Notes under the pieces: model-generated
Told to the model about the DNA's origin: nothing
The model's input: the letters and a program-made list of their open reading frames with translations, nothing else
Database searches by the model: none
Shown here: one piece after another, positions 31,828-38,080 of the stretch
Layout: every line of letters begins with the position of its first letter
Position numbering within the stretch: the stretch's first letter is position 1
Translations under genes and position numbers: made by a program
From: Ornithinicoccus halotolerans
Lineage (GTDB): Bacteria; Actinomycetota; Actinomycetes; Actinomycetales; Dermatophilaceae
Direction of reading: 5' to 3'
NCBI RefSeq assembly: GCF_009602535.1
Contig: NZ_WIQI01000020.1
Coordinates: 1-38,080, forward strand
DNA length: 38,080 bases

Positions 31828-32496
31828 GTGACCACCATCCTGATCGCCGAGGACGAGGAGCGGATCGCCCGGTTCATGGAGAAGGGGTTGCGGTCGGCCG
31901 GCTACGGCACCCACGTGGTGACCGATGGGGTGAGCGCGCTCGAGCACGCCGCCAGCGGCGACTACGACCTGCTGGTGCTGGACGTCGGGCTGCCCCGGAT
32001 GGACGGGTTCATGGTGCTCAAGGTGCTGCGCTCGATGGACCACCACCTGCCGATCGTGATGTGCACCGCCCGCGACGCGGTGGAGGACACCGTCGCCGGG
32101 CTGGAGGGTGGCGCCGACGACTACCTGGCCAAGCCGTTCCGGTTCGAGGAGCTGCTGGCCCGGATCCGGACGCGGCTGCGGCCCGCCCAGGGAACCGGCG
32201 CCACGACCGTGCTCGAGCACGGGGGTCTGCGGCTGGACCTGACCACGCGGCTGGCCAGCGTGGACGGCCGCGACGTGCAGCTGTCGGCCCGCGAGTTCGC
32301 GCTGCTGCGGGAGTTCCTCGAGCACCCGCAGCAGGTACTCTCCCGCGAGCAGCTGCTGTCGCGGGTCTGGGGGTACGACTTCGACGGCTCCTCCAACGTC
32401 GTGGACGTGTACGTGCGGTACCTGCGCGGCAAGCTCGGCGCCGAGCGGCTGGCCACCGTCCGTGGTGTCGGCTACCGGCTGGTCACGCCTGGGTGA
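31828..32496 (+). CDS. OmpR/PhoB-type response regulator
   Basis: A 222-residue two-domain regulator. The receiver domain has the acidic pocket AEDEER (E8, D9), phospho-acceptor Asp52 in LLVLDVGLP, and Lys in YLAKPFRFEEL. The C-terminal winged helix shows LSAREFALLREFLEHPQQVLSREQLLSRVWGYDF and VVDVYVRYLRGKLG. The GTG at 31828 is used; GTG 31822 is in frame two codons earlier. Three 11-bp-phased CTCAC/T repeats begin 29 bases after its stop, directly before the glycosyltransferase operon, and are a plausible target. Confidence 0.93.
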   Translation: MTTILIAEDEERIARFMEKGLRSAGYGTHVVTDGVSALEHAASGDYDLLVLDVGLPRMDGFMVLKVLRSMDHHLPIVMCTARDAVEDTVAGLEGGADDYLAKPFRFEELLARIRTRLRPAQGTGATTVLEHGGLRLDLTTRLASVDGRDVQLSAREFALLREFLEHPQQVLSREQLLSRVWGYDFDGSSNVVDVYVRYLRGKLGAERLATVRGVGYRLVTPG

Positions 32497-32525
32497 CCCG
32501 CGGCCCCGCCGCGCATGAGGAAGCT

Positions 32526-32552
32526 CTCACGCGCTGCTCACCATCGCCTCAT
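32526..32552 (+). promoter_or_regulatory. Three phased CTCAC/T direct repeats (response-regulator box)
   Basis: CTCAC at 32526, CTCAC at 32537 and CTCAT at 32548 are spaced exactly 11 bases apart. The middle unit GCTCACC differs at one position from the GTTCACC unit of actinobacterial PHO boxes. Direct repeats phased at 11 bp are how OmpR/PhoB-class regulators bind. They lie 68 bases before the first glycosyltransferase gene. Confidence 0.55.
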
Positions 32553-32620
32553 CCCGGGCTGGTCCACTGGTCTGTACGCCGCGAGAGCCGCGGCGAGCAC
32601 GACGGACACGGAGGTGGGCG

Positions 32621-33829
32621 ATGTCGGTGCCACATCGTGAGCAGCCACTGCGGGTACTGCTCTACAGCCACGACTCGCAGGGGCTCGGGCACCTGCGCCG
32701 CAACCTCGCCCTGGCGCACTCCCTCGCCCGCCAGCTGCCCCGGCTGGCCGGCCGTCCGGTCACCGGGCTGCTGCTCACCGGGCTGGCCCACGCCGGCTCC
32801 GCCGCGCTGCCGGACGGGTTCGACGTCGTCGTGCTGCCGGGGCTGCGCAAGGGCCGGGACGGGTACGCCCCGCGCCACGTCCGGGTGCCCATGACCGACC
32901 TGCTGAAGGTGCGTGGGCAGATGCTCTCGGGCGTCGTCGACGGCTTCCGCCCCGACCTGGTGGTCATCGACCGGCACGCCCACGGCGTCGACGGTGAGCT
33001 GCGGGCCGCGCTGACCCGGCTGCGGGTCAGCCGCCCCCGCGCCCGGGTGGTGCTGGGACTGCGCGACGTGCTGGACTCCCCCGCCGTCGCCGCGGCCGAG
33101 TGGGAGGCGCTCGGCGGCGCGGAGGCGCTGCGTCCGGGGCTGGACGAGATCTGGGTCTACGGCGACCCGGCCGTCCACGACGTGCGCCGTAGCGGCGAGC
33201 TCCCGTGCGGCCTGCAGGACCTGGTCCGCTACACCGGCTACCTGGCCACCGGGCGGCACTGGCAGCCCGAGCCGGAGCCGAGCCCGACCCCGACCGTGGT
33301 CACCACCGTCGGCGGCGGGGGGGACGGCGTCGCGCTGTGCCGGGTCGCCGCGCAGGCGCCGGTGCCGCCCGGGCACCGGCACCTGGTGGTCACCGGCCCA
33401 CAGATGCCCGACCACCACCGGCGAGAGGTGGAGCTGCTGGCCGGGGCCCGCACCGAGGTGGTCGACCGCGTCCCCGACGGCTTCGCCACCGTCCGCGGCG
33501 CCCGCGCCGTGGTGGCGATGGCCGGCTACAACACCGTCACCGAGGTGCTCGCCACCCAGGTGCCGGCCCTCCTCGTCCCCCGCGAGCGCCCGCGGCGCGA
33601 GCAGCAGCTGCGCGCCACCGGCCTGGCCGCCGTCGGCGCGGTGGAGACCTGCCCGCAGGACCAGCTCACCCCGCAGCGGCTCGGAGCCTGGCTCGCCGGC
33701 GCGGTCGGCCGCTCGGTCGACCGCTCCGCGCTGGACCGGCGGGGCCTGCCCGCGGTGGCCCGTCGTGCGGCCGACCTGCTCACATCCTCGTCCGTCCCCA
33801 CCCAGGAGGTGTCCGGTGTCGCCGGCTGA
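32621..33829 (+). CDS. Predicted glycosyltransferase (COG4671-like, MurG fold)
   Basis: A 402-residue GT-B type protein. The N-terminal LLYSHDSQGLGHLRRNLALAH motif is characteristic of the COG4671 group of predicted glycosyltransferases. A C-terminal nucleotide-sugar site resembles MurG-like enzymes (VVAMAGYNTVTEVLATQVPALLVPRERPRREQQLRA). Acceptor and donor are unknown. GGAGG lies six bases before the ATG. A Pro-Glu stretch (QPEPEPSPTPT) joins the two lobes. It is the first gene of an operon with two further glycosyltransferases and an ABC exporter. Confidence 0.83.
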   Translation: MSVPHREQPLRVLLYSHDSQGLGHLRRNLALAHSLARQLPRLAGRPVTGLLLTGLAHAGSAALPDGFDVVVLPGLRKGRDGYAPRHVRVPMTDLLKVRGQMLSGVVDGFRPDLVVIDRHAHGVDGELRAALTRLRVSRPRARVVLGLRDVLDSPAVAAAEWEALGGAEALRPGLDEIWVYGDPAVHDVRRSGELPCGLQDLVRYTGYLATGRHWQPEPEPSPTPTVVTTVGGGGDGVALCRVAAQAPVPPGHRHLVVTGPQMPDHHRREVELLAGARTEVVDRVPDGFATVRGARAVVAMAGYNTVTEVLATQVPALLVPRERPRREQQLRATGLAAVGAVETCPQDQLTPQRLGAWLAGAVGRSVDRSALDRRGLPAVARRAADLLTSSSVPTQEVSGVAG

Positions 33830-35105
33830 CCCGTCCCACCACCCCGCGCCCGGTGCCGAGCGCACCGGCTACGTCGTGAAGGTCTACCCCCGGTTCTCGG
33901 AGACGTTCGTGGTCACCGAGCTGCTGGCCCGCGAGGCCGCCGGCGAGCAGCTGGCGGTGTACGCGCTGCGCCCCACGACCGACGCCCGGTTCCACCCCCA
34001 GATCGCGCGGGTCGCTGCCCCGGTGAGCCACCTGCCGCGACCGGCCAAGCTGACCGAGGGGTGGGCGGTGCTCGCCCGCGCCCAGGCCGAGCTGCCGAGC
34101 TTCGCCGAGCGGTTCGCCCGGTTGCTCCCGGCGACCGCGCGGATGGACGCCTCCGACGTCGTGCAGGGGGTCGACCTGGCGCTGCGCGTCCGGGCCGACG
34201 GGCTGACCCACCTGCACGCCCACTTCGCCAACGCCGCCGCGCGGGTGGCGCACGTCGCCTCGGCACTGACGGGGATCCCGTACACGGTCACCACCCACGC
34301 CAAGGACCTGTTCCACGCCGACGTCGACCAGCGGTTGCTGGACCACCTGCTCGACGGTGCCGCGCACGTGGTGGCGATCAGCGACTACAACCGCCGCTTC
34401 CTGCTGCGCGACCGGCCGCACCTGGCCGACCGGGTGGTCCTGGTGCGCAACGGGCTGGACCTGACCCAGTTCCGCTACACAGCACCCGGCCCGGCCGACC
34501 CGACGCGGCCGCTGCGGGTGGCCGCGGTGGGCCGGCTCGTGGAGAAGAAGGGCTTCGCCCTGCTGGTCGATGCCGCCGCCCGGCTGTCCGCCGAGGGGCT
34601 GCACCTGCAGGTGCGGATCGCCGGGGACGGTGAGCTGCGGGACGACCTGGCGCTGGCGGTCGCCGCCGCCGGGCTGGCCGACAGCGTGCAGCTGCTCGGC
34701 CCCCGGAGCCAGGATGAGATCCGGGAGCTGCTGGCGTGGGCCGACGTGCTGGCCGCTCCCTGCGTGGTCGGCGCCGACGGCAACGCCGACGGGCTGCCCA
34801 CCGTGCTGCTGGAGGCGATGGCCTGCGGCGTGCCGGTGATCGCCTCCGACGTCACCGGCATCCCCGAGGCGGTTCGCCCCGCCACCGCCGCGGCCCCGGG
34901 CACCGGGCTGCTGGTGCCTGCGGGCGACGTCGCGGCGCTCGCCGCTGCCCTGCGCACGACCGCCGAGCCCCGCTTCGACCGGGCCGGCACCGCGCGCTGC
35001 GCCCGGGCGCTCGTCGAGGCCGAGTACGACACCGTCCGGCAGTCCCGCCTGCTGGCCGCCCTGCAGCGCCCGGCAGCCGAGCCGGTCGCGAAGGTGGCCT
35101 CGTGA
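33816..35105 (+). CDS. Glycosyltransferase family 4, WcaL-like
   Basis: A 429-residue GT4-type enzyme. The N-terminus TGYVVKVYPRFSETFVVTELLARE is the pattern of WcaL-like exopolysaccharide glycosyltransferases. The middle has HLHAHFANAAARVAHVAS and TTHAKDLFH, and the C-terminal donor site shows the E-x7-E signature in LLEAMACGVPVIASDVTGIPEAV. The GTG 33816 is supported by AGGAGG six bases upstream, and it overlaps the previous gene by 14 bases. It probably adds one sugar to a lipid- or polyprenyl-linked glycan. Confidence 0.88.
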   Translation: MSPADPSHHPAPGAERTGYVVKVYPRFSETFVVTELLAREAAGEQLAVYALRPTTDARFHPQIARVAAPVSHLPRPAKLTEGWAVLARAQAELPSFAERFARLLPATARMDASDVVQGVDLALRVRADGLTHLHAHFANAAARVAHVASALTGIPYTVTTHAKDLFHADVDQRLLDHLLDGAAHVVAISDYNRRFLLRDRPHLADRVVLVRNGLDLTQFRYTAPGPADPTRPLRVAAVGRLVEKKGFALLVDAAARLSAEGLHLQVRIAGDGELRDDLALAVAAAGLADSVQLLGPRSQDEIRELLAWADVLAAPCVVGADGNADGLPTVLLEAMACGVPVIASDVTGIPEAVRPATAAAPGTGLLVPAGDVAALAAALRTTAEPRFDRAGTARCARALVEAEYDTVRQSRLLAALQRPAAEPVAKVAS

Positions 35106-36289
35106 TGCGCGTCGGCTACGTCTGCGCCGATCCCGGTGTGCCGGCCTTCGGGAGCAAGGGCGCCTCGGTCCACCTGCAGGAGATCGTCCGCGCCTTCCGC
35201 CGCAGGGGCGCGGAGGTCCGCCTCTACTGCACCCGCACCGGCGACCTGGTGCCGGCGGACCTGGCCGACCTGCCCGTGCACCGGGTGCGCGTCGGCAGGC
35301 CGGACCCGGACCTGCCGTTGCCCGAGCGCACCGCCGCGCGGGAGGTCGCCCAGGCCCGCGCCGCCACCCGGCTGGCCGAGCAGCTGGCGGCCGACGGCGC
35401 CGACCTGGTCTACGAGCGGTACTCGCTGTTCTCCACCGCCCTCGCCCAGGCCACCGCCGCGCTCGGCGTCCCCGGCGTGCTCGAGGTGAACGCGCCGTTG
35501 GTCGAGGAGCAACGCACCCACCGTGACCTGGTCGACGCCGACGGCGCCGCTGCCGCGCTGCGCACCCAGGTCGCGGCGGCCGGCGCGGTCGCCTGCGTCT
35601 CCACGCCGGTCGCGCGGTGGGTGAGCGCCCGCACCGGCCGCCGCGACGGGGTCGTGGTCGTGCCCAACGGCGTCGACCCCGACCGCGTCCGACCGCAACC
35701 CGCCGGTCGCCGCGAGGACCGCCCCACTGTGGTCTTCGTCGGCACCCTCAAGCCCTGGCACGGCGTCGACGTCCTGCTCGAGGCGGCGGCCCGGGCTCGC
35801 ACCCCGTGGCGGGTCCGGCTGGTCGGCGACGGTCCGGAGGGTCCCGCCCTGCGGGCACAGGCCGCCCGGCTGGGTCTGGACCTCGACCACCGTGGCGCCG
35901 TCGCCCCGGCCGAGGTGCCGGCGGCGCTGGCCGGTGCGCAGGTGGCGGCCGCCCCCTACCCGCTGCAGCGCGGCGGTGGCGGCACCGACGGCCAGTACTT
36001 CTCGCCACTGAAGGTGGTCGAGTACGCCGCCGCCGGACTGCCCACCGTCGCCTCGGCCGTGGGCCAGCTGCCCGAGCTGGTCATCGACGGGACGACCGGG
36101 CTGCTGGTGCCGCCCTCGGACCCCGCGGCGCTGGCCGCGGCGATCGACGCGCTGGTCGCCGACCCGGCCCGGGCCCGTGCCATGGGTGCCGCTGCCCGCC
36201 ACCGCGCCGAGACCGTCCACTCCTGGGAGGCGGTGCTGGAGCGGTCGCTCGCGCCGCTGTCCGCCGCCACCCCCGACCGGGTCGCCTGA
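35105..36289 (+). CDS. Glycosyltransferase family 4
   Basis: A 394-residue GT4 enzyme. The N-terminus MRVGYVCADPGVPAFGSKGASVHLQEIVRAF shows the donor-side loop with GSKGAS. The C-terminal half has VVVVPNGVD, VFVGTLKPWHGVDVLLEAA and YFSPLKVVEYAAAGLPTVAS with the E-x7-E-like glutamates. ATG 35105 shares its first base with the preceding TGA; GTG 35102 is an alternative giving a four-base overlap. The linkage made is unknown. Confidence 0.88.
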   Translation: MRVGYVCADPGVPAFGSKGASVHLQEIVRAFRRRGAEVRLYCTRTGDLVPADLADLPVHRVRVGRPDPDLPLPERTAAREVAQARAATRLAEQLAADGADLVYERYSLFSTALAQATAALGVPGVLEVNAPLVEEQRTHRDLVDADGAAAALRTQVAAAGAVACVSTPVARWVSARTGRRDGVVVVPNGVDPDRVRPQPAGRREDRPTVVFVGTLKPWHGVDVLLEAAARARTPWRVRLVGDGPEGPALRAQAARLGLDLDHRGAVAPAEVPAALAGAQVAAAPYPLQRGGGGTDGQYFSPLKVVEYAAAGLPTVASAVGQLPELVIDGTTGLLVPPSDPAALAAAIDALVADPARARAMGAAARHRAETVHSWEAVLERSLAPLSAATPDRVA

Positions 36290-36300
36290 GGAGGTCAGCC

Positions 36301-38080
36301 GTGTCCACCACCACCGCGCTCCGCCCCTCCGCGCTGCGCCGCACCCTCGCCCTGCTGACGCCCCACCTGGGCGGGCAGCACCGGTTGCTGGCCGGCGGTG
36401 GCCTGGCGCTGCTGCTCGAGGTCGTCTTCCGGGTCCTCGAGCCGTGGCCGGTCAAGCTCGTCGTCGACGCGGTCACCCGCTCCCTGGGCGCGGACCTGAG
36501 CGAAGCCGGCCCGGCCGCGTCGGTGCAGGTGCTGCTCGCCTGCGCCCTGGCGACGGTCTCGATCGTCGGGATGCGGGCGCTGAGCAACTACCTGGCCACC
36601 GTCGCGTTCGCGCTCGCCGGCTCCCGGGTGGCGACCGCGCTGCGGCAGCGGGTGTTCGCCCACGTCACCCGGCTGGACCGCCACTACCACTCCCGGGCCC
36701 GCTCCGGGGACGTGGTGCAGCGCGTCGTCGCCGACGTCGGCCGGCTGCAGGAGGTCGCGGTGACCGCCGGCATGCCGCTGGTCGTGAACGTGGTCACGCT
36801 GCTGCTCATGTCGGCGGTGATGCTGTGGCTGGACGCCGCGCTGGCCGTCGTGGTCGTGGCGACCGCGGCGCTGTACTGGCTGCTGTCACGCAGCTCCACC
36901 TCGCGCATCACCGACGCCTCCCGGCGCACCCGCCGGGCCGAGGGTGACCTGGCCAGCCTGGCGCAGGAGACCATCGGCGCGATGCCGGTCGTGCAGGCCT
37001 ACGGGCTGGAGCCGGAGATGGAGCGCCGGTTCGGCGGCAGCAACGCCCGGTCCCTCAAGGACGGCGTGAAGGCCCGCCGGCTCGCGGCCGCGCTGGAGCG
37101 GCGCACCGACGTGCTGGTCGGCGTCGCCACGGCGGTGGTGCTGCTGCTCGGCGGCTACCGGGTGATGGCCGGGGCGATGACCCCCGGCGACCTGGTCATC
37201 TTCCTGACCTACCTGAAGACGGCGCTGAAGCCGCTGCGGGACCTGGCCAAGTACACCGGCCGGATCGCCCGCGCCGCCGCGTCCGGGGAGCGGGTCGCCG
37301 ACCTGCTGGAGGTGCAGCCCGGCATCACCAGCCCCGCGACCCCCTGGCCACTGGCCCCCGGCGCGACGACCGTCGAGCTCGAGGACGTCCACGCCGACTA
37401 CGGCGACGGCGTGCCGGTGCTGCGCGGGATCAGCCTCCGGATCGCCCCGGGCGAGCGGGTCGCCCTCGTGGGGCCTTCCGGCTCGGGCAAGTCCACCGTC
37501 ACGGCGCTGCTCACGCGGACCCTGGACCCGAACCGGGGCGCGGTACGGCTCGGCGGGGTCGACGTGCGCAGGCTGGCGCTGCCCGAGCTGCGCCGGCAGG
37601 TGGCGGTCGTGCTGCAGGAGTCGGTCCTGTTCAGCGGCACCATCGCCGACAACATCCGCTACGGCCGGCTCGACGCCACCGCCGAGGAGGTCCGCCGGGC
37701 CGCCCGGCTGGCCCGCGTCGAGGAGTTCGTGCAGCGGCTGCCCGACGGCTACGACACCGTCGTGGGGGAGCGCGGCGCCACCCTCTCCGGTGGCCAGCGG
37801 CAGCGGATCGCCGTCGCTCGCGCGTTCCTGCGCGACGCCCCGGTCGTCGTCCTCGACGAGGCCACCACCGGCCTCGACGCCGACAACGCCGGCGCGGTGC
37901 GGGACGCCGTCGCGGCCCTCACCCGCGGCCGGACCACGCTGGTGGTCACCCACGACGAGGAGACCGCCCGCGGCTGCGACCGGGTGGTCCGGCTCGAGCA
38001 CGGCCGGCTCACCGAGGACGGGCACGAGGTCGGCCACGAGGACGGTCCCGGCCGCCCGCGCCGCCCGGCGGACGCCCTGG
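36301..38080 (+). CDS. ABC exporter, fused permease-ATPase (truncated by window end)
   Basis: Half-size ABC exporter of the MsbA/lipid-A or multidrug type; at least 593 residues lie in the window and the frame is open at its end. A membrane domain of about 330 residues with six helices precedes the ATPase. Walker A is GPSGSGKST (391-399), the Q-loop is in VVLQESVLFSG, the signature LSGGQ is at 495-499, Walker B VVVLDEAT has D519 and E520, and the H-loop is VVTHDEE. GTG 36301 has GGAGG about six bases upstream. Its place at the end of three glycosyltransferase genes suggests that it flips or exports the glycan or glycolipid made by them. Confidence 0.92.
   Translation, partial: MSTTTALRPSALRRTLALLTPHLGGQHRLLAGGGLALLLEVVFRVLEPWPVKLVVDAVTRSLGADLSEAGPAASVQVLLACALATVSIVGMRALSNYLATVAFALAGSRVATALRQRVFAHVTRLDRHYHSRARSGDVVQRVVADVGRLQEVAVTAGMPLVVNVVTLLLMSAVMLWLDAALAVVVVATAALYWLLSRSSTSRITDASRRTRRAEGDLASLAQETIGAMPVVQAYGLEPEMERRFGGSNARSLKDGVKARRLAAALERRTDVLVGVATAVVLLLGGYRVMAGAMTPGDLVIFLTYLKTALKPLRDLAKYTGRIARAAASGERVADLLEVQPGITSPATPWPLAPGATTVELEDVHADYGDGVPVLRGISLRIAPGERVALVGPSGSGKSTVTALLTRTLDPNRGAVRLGGVDVRRLALPELRRQVAVVLQESVLFSGTIADNIRYGRLDATAEEVRRAARLARVEEFVQRLPDGYDTVVGERGATLSGGQRQRIAVARAFLRDAPVVVLDEATTGLDADNAGAVRDAVAALTRGRTTLVVTHDEETARGCDRVVRLEHGRLTEDGHEVGHEDGPGRPRRPADAL

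Noticed and set aside
32515-32552. ATGAGG...CCTCAT inverted repeat before the glycosyltransferase operon
   Set aside because: Arms of six bases 26 bases apart are weak; the 11-bp-phased direct repeats explain the same bases better.

Overview
The window is about 38 kb of very GC-rich DNA with almost complete G/C at third codon positions, many GTG starts, frequent 4-nt ATGA/GTGA gene overlaps and several starts that look leaderless. This is the style of a high-GC actinobacterium. The mix of genes (ectoine synthesis, DUF6328, DUF1905, a DtxR/IdeR-type iron box) would fit the Geodermatophilaceae (Blastococcus, Geodermatophilus, Modestobacter), but that is an inference from style, not a match. No rRNA, tRNA, CRISPR array, insertion sequence or phage gene was seen, and no gene-free stretch exceeds 300 bases.

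Layout. (1) 1-1731: a frameshifted 3' end of a possible MobA-like gene, then moaA and a mogA/moaB gene (molybdenum cofactor). (2) 1815-6899: an iron box followed by a tightly overlapping operon for ferric-siderophore uptake (lipoprotein, two FecCD permeases, ATPase) ending in a siderophore-interacting reductase. (3) 6968-10191: an MMPL transporter, an M50-like membrane metallopeptidase and a small membrane protein. (4) 10217-11488: ilvA on the minus strand. (5) 11547-19594, minus: a carbohydrate module of RbsA-type ATPase, two RbsC-type permeases, a binding lipoprotein, a ketose-3-epimerase-like enzyme, a Gfo/Idh/MocA oxidoreductase and a second xylose-isomerase-like TIM-barrel enzyme, divergent from a ROK repressor (19637-20860). 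(6) 20920-23369: a MarR regulator with its own operator-like site, an MFS exporter and a GNAT acetyltransferase.

(7) 23376-26363, minus: ectA, ectB and ectD, with no ectC between ectB and ectD. A hairpin lies in the ectB-ectD gap. Upstream of ectA are a good promoter, a perfect TGTGA-N6-TCACA site and a second palindrome. (8) 26617-29776, minus: a phosphofructokinase with mixed phosphoryl-donor residues, a CPBP-type membrane protein, a DUF1905 protein and a coiled-coil protein with a Pro-Glu linker. (9) 29833-32496: DUF6328 membrane protein, sensor kinase and OmpR-type regulator. (10) 32621 to the window end: three glycosyltransferases and an ABC exporter that runs off the window. Three 11-bp-phased CTCAC/T repeats sit between the regulator gene and this glycan operon, suggesting the two-component system controls it.

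The most promising points are the uncharacterised oxidation/epimerisation sugar pathway, the ect cluster lacking ectC with its regulatory sites, and the two-component/phased-repeat/glycosyltransferase/exporter unit.
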